The notes under the pieces are model-generated. The model searched no databases. It was not told where the DNA came from and was given only the letters and a program-made list of their open reading frames with translations. Shown one piece after another: positions 1 to 11,565 of a stretch of 64,000 nucleotides of DNA; position 1 is the stretch's first letter; every line of letters begins with the position of its first letter. Source of the DNA: Luzula sylvatica (lineage: Eukaryota; Streptophyta; Magnoliopsida; Poales; Juncaceae); NCBI GenBank assembly GCA_946800325.1, contig OX326959.1, positions 15,220,862-15,284,861 on the forward strand. The letters are read 5' to 3'. A program made the position numbers and the translations under genes.

Positions 1-2985
1 TGTTAACTTAACGTGAAATTAAACAGAATTTGAAATTTACAAATTTATTAAATGAAGACATTTTAATTTTATTGACTAAAATGCCCCTTTAATAACCAAT
101 ACCTCATTAATTCAAAATCAGAAATCCTCTGAAACTAGGAAGGAGGAACAAGGGTTGCGAACAAGAAAATCCTCTGACGACCAAGTGTAGCGAACAGGGA
201 AATCCTCTGGCGACGGGCGAAGGCGATTGGGTGAAAGGCGACTGACTTTACTCTGGCGTAAGGTGATTGGATTTTCTCTTGTGAAGAACGAATGAATTAC
301 GGTAAAACATACAGTCACAAATATATATTTTGCTGATTTTTTATCATTTATGTGATTTTTTGTTACTTGGGGATGGATTACTGTCAATTACGACTGGTTA
401 ATTATCAGAATTTGGTTAACTCAGACTATACTAAGGCAAAATTCGACCAATTAGTGTTAATTGGGGACAAAATAAAATGAGCTATGGTTAAAATGACCTC
501 ATTAACTCAGACTATATTAACTCAGACTGTATTAGCTGTGCATTTGGGATTGGTGAAAAATCTAGGATAAAAGCTGTAAAAAGAGTCATTATCGGGTCGG
601 AATTTTTTTTGTTAGGTCTTGTCATATTGTTATTTTATTTTTTTTGCTGAATTTTAGACTGAAATGAAATTATATATCTCATCGGAGCGGTTTAAATGAA
701 GAATACCTAAAAAAGATTCGATGGATTTTAGGTTCAATTGTTTTAAACTTTTAATACAAAGTATAATTTCCTACAAAATACTTTTTATTTAGGAATTCAT
801 TTTCAATTAGCAAATTGGTGGGAGGCGAAGAAAGTCGATTTTGGATGTGATTTCATTGATGGTGTATGCAAGCAGTATGTGACGGTACAAACGAGTACAC
901 ACAATGGAGAAACATGCATTTTGTGTGGTTATATTGAGGAGGTGTGTTGTCATTTATATAGGTAACACAAACATCTACGAATTAGGCCTGGACAGACAAC
1001 AATCCCAATTCAATTTTTTTCTTCGTATTTCATTATTTGGTGTTTGATTTTATTTTTCTGTTTTTAGGTTTGGAAAACCATGTTCATTTTGTATTCAAAA
1101 TAATGTTATTAATATTGGATCGTGATATGATTGTGATTAGGTAATGATTTTGTATTGATAATTTGTGTGGATCGTGATATGATTGTGATTGTAAATTGAG
1201 TGATGTTATGTATTAGGATTCATACATATTTTGAATGAGGTAGTAACTTGTATATAATTAGAGATTTTTTTTCACATAATTGTGGTTTTAAATATGTAAT
1301 TCAAATATAAATCCATATTTGAAAGATTTTTTGTATATTACAAGTTGCTACGAAATCAGATGGCCAATTTAACGTATTCAAGTTCATTAGACAAATGTCA
1401 TGTATTTCACAAACTATAATTAGTATCATGACTCGAACATTTACAAACTTGCAACATAATTACAAACAAACATGATTCGAAACATTTACAAATTCACAAC
1501 ATAATTACAACATAATTATAAATTTACTACATAATTTACAACATGACTCGAAACAAACACGACTCGAAACTCCATCTTTATGAGAGAAATCCAGCAGCAT
1601 TCCAACTGCGCGCAAACCCGCCTTGTACAAAACTCATACCAATTCTTCGTGTACCACTTCATTTCCTTCTGCGGTCAAATGCAATCCATCCCTACAATTT
1701 CACAATGCCGTTCAGACAATTTGTAATTATGTTGTGGAAGAGAAAGGAATGGTCGTACCTGAGCCACTCGCAAGTCGCCGGGTCGCCATGTAATCACAAT
1801 CACCGTCGCCAGGTTGTCGCCAGGTTGCCATGTTCCTAAAAATTGTAATCACAATATCGAGAAATCAACGAGAAATCTGTTGGGGAAGAGAAAGGAATGA
1901 CAAACCAACTAAATTGCGTACTCTCTCTTTATTCAGATACCAGAGGAGCACCACTGCAATATCAGTTGGTAAGTTTAGAAAACCTCAAACAATCATGTTT
2001 TTTATTCCCAAATTACCAATTTGACCGATACTTTGTTTTATTCTCAAATTACCAATTACCTGAGCAATCAACGATAAATCAATACCAATCGCCATGTCGT
2101 CGGAGCCATCGCTAGCGGCAAACCAAAGCCACTTGTCGCCATGTCGCCAGTGGTCTTCACGCGTCGCCACATCGCCAGTCTTTTCCACCCGTCGCCCTAC
2201 CATCAGTGTTCTTCACGCGTCGCCATGTCGCCGGTGTTCTTCACGCGTCGCTCTTCTGCTCTTATCGCCATTGCTCTTCGGAGAAGAGATGCTTCTGGGG
2301 TCGGGTATGGATCTAGGTTTAGGTTAGGTTCTTCGGGTTAATGGATAGGCTTAAAGTTCTTAATGGATATTGGATATGGTTAGGTTCTTAATGGATATGA
2401 TTGGATTTTTATCGGGTTAATGGATTCAAGGGTAAATTAGTCAATAAAAAAAAATTCAGTTAAATTTAACGGGTCTGTTAAATTTTGATGAATTTGAAAT
2501 AACTTTAGTTAAGAAGGGATAAATATGTAATTATCTATTTTAGAGGGATAAATTTGTTATTTTGAATTTTTTGAGGGACACAAAAGAAATTGCCCCTAAC
2601 TTATAACATAATTTGATGTTATTTAAAAAAAGTTTAGAAGTTTTAGCAAATAGAGAGTAATAAGAACTTTTTTTGTTGCTCAAAGACGGTTTCAAACTCA
2701 GGTTCGACCTATCATCGACTGATTCTTTAACCACCCGAGCTAAGTCACACTCGTATCAAACAATTGATTTTAACAACTTGAAAAAATAGCAAACATGTCG
2801 AAGTAAACTCAAAGAAAAAGATGTAGCATTGTTGCCATTCGAATTCGGGATCTTCTGATGGGAGAACAATTGAAATCACAGCAAATCACATTGAGACCAT
2901 CTTCTCAAAACTGGATCATAACAAATCACATAATTCTATACACAAAAAAAATATAATCCAAAAATCACATGACATTTCAGTATCT
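1..2985. other. Gene-free AT-rich region
   Basis: No convincing exon or conserved protein motif is seen on either strand. The short open frames lack recognisable domains and overlap on both strands. The region holds simple direct repeats of an acataattacaa type (about 1,430-1,540), a cluster of degenerate gtcgcc/cacgcgtcgcc units (about 2,095-2,270), and from about 2,430 to 2,600 a reverse-orientation copy of a dispersed AT-rich repeat seen elsewhere in the window. Confidence 0.6.
2095..2275. repeat. Degenerate gtcgccatgtcgcc minisatellite
   Basis: Imperfect copies of a short unit built on 'cacgcgtcgccatgtcgcc' recur several times with 'gtcttcacgcgtcgcc' and 'gtgttcttcacgcgtcgc' variants. 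The repeat is the reason short open frames appear here in more than one frame. Visible directly; no function inferred. Confidence 0.55.
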
Positions 2986-5084
2986 CTAAGAAGTAATGAC
3001 GCGAGAGATGAATGGGTGTTGTAAAAGCTGGCCTGCCGTGAGGCGATTGGAAGGACAATCTTGTAGACATTTGCTTATGAAATCCTTCGCATCCTTGGAT
3101 AAATCTTCGGGGATCACGGGCTTGCCCCCACCCTGTATAAATTTCGCCGTATCGAACTATACAAAGAGAGAGAGAAATTAACCGATATATTTATCAAACC
3201 CTATGATAAATTTTCAGTTCACTTAAAATGTAAAATAGCGAAATTGCCGGTTCAAATATTTGCTTTCATTAGGGACATTTTATAACATAGTACATCGTTA
3301 ATGATTTAGATATAATTTTCATACCTCGTTCTGCGATCCGTACATTCTCTTATTTTGACTCAAAATTTCTATTAATGTGCATCCAAGACTCCAAATGTCT
3401 GCTCCTACACCATATTGTTTCCTCAACCGAACCTATTTAATGTCGTATTTTTGGATTAAATTTGTATCATTAATAAAATAGTTTAGAATATGAAATTACC
3501 ACACCTCTGGTGCCATCCATTTTAAGGTACCCACAAATGCAGTGACACCCTCAGGACCCGAATCTGATATCTAGAATTTACCATAAAAAAATAATTTATA
3601 ATTGTATAAACGAATGATACTGTGATTTTACCAAAACATACATTTACCGCACTTCCGAAGTCTCCGAGTTTCACAATACCACCTGCACCGAGGAAAATAT
3701 TTGCTCCTTTGACATCTCTGCAAATACAACCTAATTTTATTAACTACTTATTTCAAAAATGAACATGATTTAAATTTCATTTACCTATGAATTACATTCT
3801 CTTCACGAAGATACTCCAATGCTTCCAGTATTTGTTTTATATAAAATGAAGCTTCTCCTTCCTGAAATTGCTTATGCTCATACGTGAAGCTTGACAATGA
3901 GCCCAAAGGCATCAACTCCTCCAATATTTTGAAACTAGCTGCTCCCTGCAATTTCACAATTTCAGCTTAGTTTATTACTTTATTAGTTAGGGGTTTTTAC
4001 AGGCATGTCCTCGGATAAACTCAAATTACAAATTTATCACTCTTAAATAATTTATATGATATTTATTTCTCCCTTCTAAACTCGATTACTCTCAAAATAA
4101 TACACCACTGTCACTTAACCTGGTAAACTTAACCGGAATTAGTGGATTTACCATTCCACCCCTCGCAATTGTTGAATAATTAACTCAATTTCGTAATTAT
4201 TAAGCTAAGTAACTAAAATATTGTCAAAAAATCTTGAAGAATCTCGATGAGATATAATACTGACTCTAAAGAGTCGGTTTAAGAAGATCGTGCATTTTCT
4301 GATAAACTCCTTAACTAGGTCGGTTGAAGTAAGAAAAGTTGATTGCATATTTTATATGATTAAACCCGACTATATAGTCTTATAAATAGGACAGGCTCAT
4401 TTGGAGATGTATCAAAAAGAAAGAGAGTGTAATAGGTAATATAGTAATCATAGTTAGGGTGCAAGTTTTAGAGAGAGAAAAAAAAATTAAGAGAGAGAAA
4501 GGAAGAGTTTGTTTGTAATAGCAAAGAAATAAAATCTTTGAGACCAACAAACTCTCTTTGTGTAGTTCTCTCTCCCTCTCTATCTCCCTGTTCGTGGATA
4601 TCACGTGATGTTTTCTTCCTCTTTCGAGCAATAAAATAAGAAAATTCAAATTGAGAAATTACCTCTTCGGCTCCATAAATCTGTACAATGTTTTTATGAG
4701 GGTAATTCCGCAAAAAATGTACCTCCTGTCAATTATGCAATGCAAAAAGTTAGTCAAAACTAAGATACAAATTCAAAGTATAATTACTAAAACAAGCAGT
4801 ACTAATATATAATTACCGATTTGCCGATCTGAAGTTGTCGTGTAGATTTTCCAGGCTTAATATTTAGTTCTTTCACAGCGAAGACAAATCCAGTGCTAAA
4901 TTCAAATAAATATAACTTTAGTATAATAAAAAACACACAAACATTGAATAGATTTAAAAAAATTGGAAATAATCTAATTCATCCAAATTAAAACCTAATG
5001 GTACCTGTTTATAGCCTTATAAACATCTGAATATGATCCTTCCCCAATCTTGTTCAAACGCCGCCATGAATTCCGTGCATCCAT
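2986..5084 (-). CDS. MAP3K/MEKK-like serine/threonine protein kinase
   Basis: Eight exons: 5005-5084, 4817-4895, 4663-4725, 3785-3945, about 3642-3717, 3505-3570, 3325-3432 and 2986-3156. They join in phase to give 267 residues. Kinase landmarks appear in order: Gly loop GEGSYSDV (14-21), AVK lysine (35), HRDVKGAN catalytic loop (Asp129, Lys131), DFG (147-149), GTLKWMAPEV activation end (167-176), DIWSLGC and a C-terminal HPF. The Asn in the loop and the WMAPEV stretch fit MEKK-type MAP3Ks, which phosphorylate MAPK kinases in the cytosol. The protein is only a kinase domain, with no N-terminal regulatory region. A 3' splice site lies three bases before the ATG, and a C/T-rich stretch at about 5505-5640 with a GT donor at 5504 looks like a 5' UTR exon. 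The exon 5 donor could also be at 3648, six bases earlier in the transcript. Catalytically complete, so probably functional; the exact subfamily is inferred. Confidence 0.85.
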
Positions 5085-5504
5085 AATCTTGCAAAAAGAA
5101 ATAGTAACATGAAGACCCAATCGAGCACAATTAACCCTAATTTAGCTCCGATTTGGGCACTATTGATATCAATATTCTAAAGAAGGGCATGTTTGTCATA
5201 TCTTTTCAAATTAAGTAATAAATACCAAATCTTTTTGGATCAGATTGATCTAGGTCAGTACGAAAATGAAAATGAACTGTTAGTAGCCAAGTACCGAGAA
5301 CTTATTCACAAAATCAAGAATCTAAAACCGAAAAAGAGAATCAACCAAGAAACGAAAATAACTCAAAGCCTATCAAGAACAACAAGGAAGTATATAATAT
5401 TTAAAGTGATATTTCCAATCGGTGGAAGAAAAGAAGGAGACTCTGTTTAGGGAAATAACGATTAAGAACAGAAAAATACCGATTAAGAACGAACAAAATC
5501 ATAC

Positions 5505-5640
5505 CGTGAAAGGGAATGTGACTGAGAATTCAAGAGAGATCGGCAACCAAGAGAGACCGGCGACCAAGAGAAAGAAAGAGAAGGGGAAGCAAGGGTTTAG
5601 GGAAATGAAGAAAGAAATGGGCGCCAAACGATAAAATTGT
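5505..5640 (-). other. Putative 5' UTR exon of the kinase gene
   Basis: On the minus strand this stretch is C/T-rich, contains 'ccctaaaccctt', and ends in a plausible donor (cacg|gtatg, GT at 5504-5503). The next acceptor (ttctttttgcaag) sits three bases before the kinase ATG. This is typical of a plant leader intron. The transcription start is not determined; inferred from splice signals and composition only. Confidence 0.4.
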
Positions 5641-5795
5641 ACACTCTGTTTTCATTAGAAACTCCAAATGGCACACATTATTATTCTAGGATTTCACAGG
5701 ATGCGAACACGTGTACATAAAAGTTTTAAAGGTTAATAAGTGTAGATTTTGAAATGTTCAAGTTTAAGGTAAGGAGAGTTGTATGCAACAGAAAC

Positions 5796-5917
5796 AACCC
5801 AAGCTCTGTTATTCTTTTACGATAAAACCCAAGCTCTGTTATTCTTTTACGATAAAACCCAAGCTCTGTTTTTCTTTTACGATAAAACCCAAGCTCTGTT
5901 TTTCTTTTACGAAAAAA
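5796..5917. repeat. 30-bp tandem repeat, four copies
   Basis: Four consecutive copies of a 30-bp unit containing 'cccaagctctgtt' and 'cttttacgataaa'. The first two copies share ttattc and the last two share tttttc, so the array grew stepwise. Thirty is divisible by three, so the + strand stays open and would read a ten-residue repeat (TQALLFFYDK). There is no promoter, splice or homology support for a gene. Confidence 0.85.
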
Positions 5918-6564
5918 CTGTCATGATATATGGTTATATTATTATTTTGGGTAACGTAAGGGTTATTTTGTAAATATGTTTCGGTTCATGAATAAATCAT
6001 GAACCTAGTGTAATTAAATATTAGTGAGAGTAGTGGAAGATATGAGAGTAGTGGGAGTTATGGCCTTATGGGGTGTGCGATTTGGTGCTATTAAATAGCA
6101 TCCATCAGACAGTGAATATCATGATAGAGTGATGATAAAAACATTTTAGCACTGTACGAGAGTGATTTAATTGAAATCCCCAAGTTATCTTTCATTTCTT
6201 CTTAATTTGTGCAATCTAGTAATTTTTGTGCAAATGGAGGCTGACGAAAGAGGTCATCTCTGCCTTATCTGATTCGCCATGTTTCTCGTTACCAAGGGGG
6301 TGACAATATCTCCCTCTCCATCGCGCACAAACTCCATATTTTGTGATTTTTAAGGTATCATTTTTTCTTTCAATCTGCAGGTTAGAGTTAAAACAAAAAA
6401 CTATGCAAACCAAAAAAGCACGGTGAAATTGGTTTGATGGATTTACAAACACAAAATAAAAACTTACTTATCAAATGATTATTCAACTAGATTTTGATAG
6501 GGATGCTATGTGGACCCATTTTATCAATCAAAATTACGTGATCAATCACTCCACATACATCACC

Positions 6565-6625
6565 GGTCCCTTGGTCTAGTGGTAAAGTGGTAAAGTGTTT
6601 GGCACGGCGAAAAATGCCTAACAGC
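6565..6625 (+). other. tRNA-derived SINE-like fragment (A-box)
   Basis: The sequence TGGTCTAGTGG at 6572-6582 matches a tRNA-type RNA polymerase III A box, preceded by 'ccggtccct' as in tRNA-derived plant SINE heads. A clear B box (GGTTCRANNCC) was not found downstream and there is no cloverleaf, so this is not called a tRNA gene. It may be the degraded head of a SINE. Confidence 0.3.
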
Positions 6626-6681
6626 GAGTATACTAGCACTCGAAATAAAAAACAATAATATCTCTATCTCTCTACTGTATC

Positions 6682-7298
6682 TAGGGGTGTCAATGGTGTG
6701 GTTATTGCCCGAACCGACCCGAACCGTATCCGAAGAAATATCCGGATTCGAAAAAAATATCCGGATCCGAATGGATCCGGATATGGATATGGTTGCACAT
6801 TTTTGGAACCGGAACCGGATCCGATATTCGGTTTTGGTGCCAGGACCGGATCCGTGTTCCGGATCCGAGTATTTTTAGGATCCGGATACTCGGAACCGGA
6901 TTCGAGTATCCGGAACCGGATCCGGATCCGTATATTATATATTGTTTTTATGTATTTTATTTGATATTAGTTCATATATCATATATAAATTAATGATTTG
7001 TGAGTGATTTAAAATCACAATCGTAAAATAAAGTTTAAATATAATCATATATATCATTTATGTTACAAATTATATATATTTCTAATTAAAAAATAAGTTA
7101 TGTTATCATAACATATTATCCGTTTTACTATCCGAAAAAAAACCGTATCCGTATCCGTATCCGACAATATCCGAACCGTATCCGTATCCGTTTACTATCC
7201 GAACCGTATCCGTATCCGGATCCGTATCCGAAAAATAATATGGATATGGATCTGGTATGACCACTATCCGAACCGGATCCGAACCATTGACACCCCTA
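6682..7298. mobile_element. Non-autonomous hAT element with ATCCG repeats
   Basis: The ends are inverted repeats: taggggtgtcaatgg at the left, its complement at the right. An exact 8-bp target duplication, actgtatc, flanks the element at 6674-6681 and 7299-7306. An 8-bp duplication with such ends is the hAT hallmark. The interior has no transposase. Its outer thirds are degenerate repeats of ATCCG/ATCCGG that run on opposite strands on the two sides, with an AT-rich centre. It needs a transposase in trans. Open frames inside come from the repeats and are not genes. Confidence 0.9.
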
Positions 7299-7306
7299 AC
7301 TGTATC

Positions 7307-8240
7307 CCTATCTCTTTGCTGTTTTATTTTTCTCTTCAAGACCATGAACCCAATCGTTCAAGCAAAAGACCTCAAAGTAAAGAGCGCAGCCCAATTCATG
7401 TCCCCGCTCATAACCGCACCTTAAGCCGTAGAAGTGAAATGGTCCTCGACCTTAGTCTACCCCTCCCTTTCTATAATTTCATGAATAATCAGTATATTAC
7501 GCCTCGACATCCAAACCGATAGACCCCAAGAACACTATTATTTTTTCAACATCTTCTAAAAATTTCATCGAGTTTACTGATATCACTGAGCAAGACCCGT
7601 CTACCTCTCATATCATCGAGCCTCCCAGGTATTAGATTTATTTTATGTCTTAATTGGTTGAGTTTTTCCAATTTTATCATGATTTTTCTTGTTTTCTTTT
7701 TTCAGCTCAAAATTGAGCACACGAAGAGAGGGAAGATGCCGCTAATTGGCTAGAAGAAGTGTGGAGTCTAATCTGATCTTCGGGTCAGACGAGGCGGGTT
7801 TCAGTACCAGGTCACCATCAATGGACCTATTATTCCTTATGGAGTTCATCAGGAAATTCAAGTCCCTCAGTCTGTGATAAGTTTCCTCGATTTTTTCTTA
7901 CCCCATCATATGCAATGTGATTGTTCTATACTTTGTACGATTCATGTTCCGAGCTCAACTTCCGAGTCAGTATTTGCCAACTAATTGAATCATATCTTAA
8001 ACAGACCTGTTTATCTCGATGCAATTAAATTAATACAAAATTATAGATGCATGGTACCAGGTCAACTTGACAACGAAGACCCACATGATGTCCAATAATA
8101 AACTTCATATTCAATACCAATACCATACTTAATAAACGGATTTAAGGTTTAATTATGTAGTCTTGTGATGCTCATGTTATAGTAAAGAAGCCATATATGA
8201 TAATATATTACGTAAAGTTTACGTTATTGATTAATCCATA
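7307..8240. other. Intergenic region upstream of lectin copy 1
   Basis: A 68-codon open frame at 7316-7522 has no recognisable domain. Part of the region around 8010-8080, including 'atctcgatgcaatta', is repeated in the flanks of lectin copies 2 and 3, so the duplicated unit extends upstream of each promoter. Nothing else is supported. Confidence 0.5.
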
Positions 8241-8256
8241 CAATGCAAACTTCTTC

Positions 8257-8264
8257 TATAAATA
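8257..8264 (+). promoter_or_regulatory. TATA box of lectin copy 1
   Basis: TATAAATA lies 66 bp before the first ATG of lectin copy 1. The same box in the same context recurs ahead of copy 2 (16782-16789, minus strand) and copy 3 (19672-19679), so it is an inherited core promoter. Confidence 0.65.
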
Positions 8265-8329
8265 CAACACGTAAAGCCCAATCAAATGCATAATCACATA
8301 ATCTACTTGATTTACCCACATACACACAT

Positions 8330-8865
8330 ATGATAATGGCTGCTTCTTTGAAATATCTAATTGCAACTCTTCTTGCCGTGCTTATCTTTTCGGCCCCTTC
8401 CTGCTTTGCCCAACCCGAATCACTAGGCCTATTTTACCCAATCCAATCACTAATCGCATTCGTCAGTCTAGCCCGATCACTACCCAATTGCCCGGTACCG
8501 CAGGATACGATATCCTACTATCTGGGCAAAGATTAGCCAGCAATCAATTTCTCATTTCATCTAACAAGAGATATGTTCTTCTCATGCAATGTGACTGCAA
8601 CCTTGTATTGTACGATCTCAAACCAACTTCAATTCTGCCTAGATCAGTATCGGATTCAGACACCAAATATGCGGGTTCCAATTGTGTAGCAACATTGACG
8701 TCTCATGGGGAGTTCGTCATACGTAGTGCAGGGGGTATAATTGACATGGAAGTTTGGAAACGAGGCCAATTTTACGAAAAGAGAAATGTCTACGCGTTGG
8801 TGCTTCAAGATGATGGTCAAATTGTGATTCATGTGCCTGGCGAATCAAGTACTGTTAATCCTTGA
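8330..8865 (+). pseudogene. Bulb-type (GNA-like) lectin, copy 1, frameshifted
   Basis: Intronless and secreted-type. It begins with a signal peptide (hydrophobic core ATLLAVLIFSAPS, cleavage near CFA-QP), followed by a bulb-lectin domain with the QCDCNLVLYD motif of the QxDxNxVxY mannose-site family and a weaker second site, LQDDGQIVIH. The reading frame changes at about 8500-8512. The first frame stops at 8536; the second carries the domain to 8865. Lectin copy 2 has one extra base there and reads through, so a 1-bp loss (or a base-calling error) is the simplest cause. Full length would be near 175 residues. Other members bind mannose sugars outside the cell; this copy probably makes no full protein unless the shift is an assembly error. 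Confidence 0.75.
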
Positions 8866-9130
8866 TACTGGTCCTTAATGTGGTGATGAATGATGAGCGA
8901 AGTGATATTGCAGTGGTAGTATTTATTTCTCCATTTGCATCTATGTTTGTGCTTTTTCGGTATCATAGTTCTCGAGTCAGGACATTTGTTATGTCCTCCC
9001 AACCACTCCCCTTTCATTTTCCCTCCATATTTGAGTCCAGAGTGCTTAGTTTGGTACGTTGAAGTCACAATATTGTGTTAATTTTCGTTTCAGGATTGTC
9101 TTAGTTGTATTTTATTTCTGAAATATTTTA
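8866..9130 (+). other. 3' UTR of lectin copy 1
   Basis: About 260 bp after the stop codon closely matches, inverted, the segment at about 11,340-11,556 downstream of lectin copy 2. The match includes 'atgtcctcccaaccactcc' and 'gtcttagttgtattttattt'. Its conservation across two copies supports it as transcribed 3' flank of the duplicated unit. Confidence 0.6.
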
Positions 9131-10275
9131 TTCAAAAATCTCTGTTACCGAAATTTTTATCCAATTATTTCTGCAATATTATATTATATTATTTTTTACA
9201 CTGCATTATAGTTCATATATTATACTATATTATATTATAGTATTGAAATGATATGTATTAAGATGGACACAAAATTAATAATGTGTATATTAGAATACAT
9301 ATGTATATTAGATATACATAATTAAATTGATAAAAAATCGTTGTATCAAGAATACAATAAAAATCATAAAATTCAGCCGAACATGTTTTAGCAAAATTGT
9401 CTTAATATTCACATACTAACTCCATTTGGAATGGTTCAAAATGGTTGCATAGATAATGTGATTATCTAGAAATTTCATGAAAATTTATTTCTCATTTAAA
9501 CGATTTATAATTTTCGTTTTACTGGAATACCGAAATGATTCGACAGTTTTACATACGGTTAGTAAAACTGTCATAACATTCGGCTCCGAACTCTAATTGG
9601 GTTAATCCAAATATAATTAGATTATCTACAATTTTTATGAAGGAATGAATTTGTTTTGAACGATTTGCCAATTTGGTGTTTACATAATAGTGAAAAGGTG
9701 TATGCAGTTTTTATGTTTCAATAAGTGTGTTATCACTACATCTTTTTCAAATAAGTGTATACATCACAAAACTTGTTTTTCTCTTCTAGACAATCATTCT
9801 ATACCATTAGACTTGTTTAGAGTAGAGAGAAAACATGAGAAAAAGAATTTCCTCAATTTGGAGAGTCTTATCTTACGAAGTGATAAAACACAAAAAAAAA
9901 CTTAACGATTAAACTGGGACGATATTCAACTCTCTGTGAAGTCGAATTCAAGATATAATCACACACATTTCGTAGTTCCAGATAAAATGCAAAAATTGTT
10001 TGTTAGTAATAGAAAAACCCGCAAATACTAAAACGGAACCGATAAAAATAATCGCTTAATATAAAAATCAAATATGTGAATTAACTATTATCCGATGAAT
10101 CATATACGTATTGGGTAGTTCTCATATCGTACCCAAACCTTCTATGTTGACATCTCTATCAAGATGTAATCACACACACATATGTGTACAATCTTTTTTT
10201 TTTGTTTCATACAGGTATCCTGACATATCAGTATTATGTTCATCGCATGATGAGGCGAAAATACTTAATCCGTGT
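9131..10275. other. Intergenic AT-rich region
   Basis: No gene is supported. A 71-codon open frame at 9690-9905 lacks any recognisable domain. The stretch about 9,420-9,600 contains phrases ('attatctag', 'aaaactgtcataac') resembling the solo LTRs at 49-52.5 kb, suggesting a degraded LTR relic. Confidence 0.4.
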
Positions 10276-10362
10276 TTATAACAGCTAATTCGACAAATTT
10301 AACAAGCAAAATCGTGATATTTGCGATTTTGCTTGTTAAATTTGTCGAATTAGCTGTTATAA
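10276..10362. repeat. Perfect 39-bp inverted repeat (hairpin)
   Basis: Arms 10276-10314 and 10324-10362 are exact reverse complements, separated by 9 bases. A transcript from either strand would fold into an uninterrupted 39-bp stem. Directly after it, 'gatatctgaaaatga' recurs three times (10,363-10,435). It could be a young foldback, a small-RNA precursor or a snap-back product of the local inversion. The perfect arms argue for recent origin. Confidence 0.9.
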
Positions 10363-10634
10363 TGATATCTGAAAATGATATTTATTTCTGTTGATATCTG
10401 AAAATGAATGTATAATGATATCTGAAAATGAAGATAATATCCAAGAAAAGTGTATTAATTTTTTGTGTTCATTTATGTCCTACAAATTGAAAGTACATTG
10501 TGTTCAGTTATGTACTAAAAATTTATTTCTGTTGATACTCATGAAAATAATATTTATTATTATGTTTTTTATTTTTCAAATGTCAGATCATTTATGTGAT
10601 TGCAAAACACTAGAATATTGTTTTGCATTTTTTT

Positions 10635-11066
10635 CATGAACTCCCGTTTATTCATGTATCAAATTCAGATTTGAATTCGTGTAGCCCCCCAAATCAATTT
10701 TCAAGAAATAAATATGCATGGCTTGTCTCTCCCGAATATAACAAAAATAATTCTGATAAAACAAAAGATTGGGTTATTTCAAACGTACCGTTTGACCCGT
10801 TACAATATACGAATCAAACAGAGGGTTTCGAAGAATCATGCGCGTATCTCGATAAAATAATCTCGCAAATGGGGCCTTTGGATGGGATTTTAGGGTTTTC
10901 ACAAGGAGCTGCAATGGCAGCACTGTACTGCAATCATAAACAGAGATTCAATAACGGGTTATTGGGTTTTAAATTTGGAATGTTTTGTTCCGGGTATAAG
11001 GTGCCGTTACCGTGTTTTGATGTGGATCCAATAAGATTACAATGTTTATGTAGAAACATATTTTGA
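10635..11066 (+). pseudogene. Fragment of FSH1-type serine hydrolase (rhodanese-gene copy)
   Basis: The + strand encodes a near-identical copy of the middle of the last exon of the gene at 22138-24578. It covers the residues equivalent to about 404-538, from HELPFIH through the nucleophile elbow GFSQGAA to DPIRL. The N-terminal part, with rhodanese, zinc and early hydrolase segments, is missing, and so is the C-terminal Asp/His half. After DPIRL the frame runs into unrelated sequence and stops. No start codon context or promoter is evident. It lies between inverted lectin copies 1 and 2, convergent with copy 2, the same order as the parent locus. Confidence 0.85.
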
Positions 11067-11339
11067 TAAAACCGTCATCACAAAGTTATGAACCCAATCA
11101 GATTGATCAAAATGCTTCGAATTGGATTTGTTAGATAATTAGATTATCTACTCAAAGTGAATTTATTTAAGTTATCCCTCTAAACTTTCAAATGTCAAAC
11201 AAACAATTTATCAAATTTCTCCATTGTTAATATTTTAACTTAAAATGCTTGATAAATATTACCATGAACGTTTTAAAATAAGATGAAAAACTGCAAGTGG
11301 ATAAAAATTTCGGAACGTATTACAGAAATAAAATACAAC

Positions 11340-11549
11340 TAAGACAATTCTGAAACGGAAATTAACACAACATTGTGACTTCAACGTAACCAAACAAGCA
11401 CTCGGGACTCAACTATAGAGGGAAAATGAAGGGGGAGTGGTTGGGAGGACATAACAAACGTCCTGACTCGAGAACTAAGATACCGAAAAGCACAAAAATA
11501 GATTGAAACGAAGAAACAAATACTACCAATGCAATATCACTTGGCTCAT
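11340..11549 (-). other. 3' UTR of lectin copy 2, cut off by LINE A
   Basis: On the minus strand this matches the 3' flank of lectin copy 1 (8,877-9,125). It is separated from the copy 2 stop codon (14168) by the 2.6-kb LINE at 11566-14138, showing that the LINE landed in the 3' UTR. Confidence 0.7.
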
Positions 11550-11565
11550 CAGTCATCACCACATT

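Noticed and set aside
6560..6640. A tRNA gene
   Set aside because: Only an A-box-like sequence is present; there is no B box, anticodon arm or acceptor pairing.
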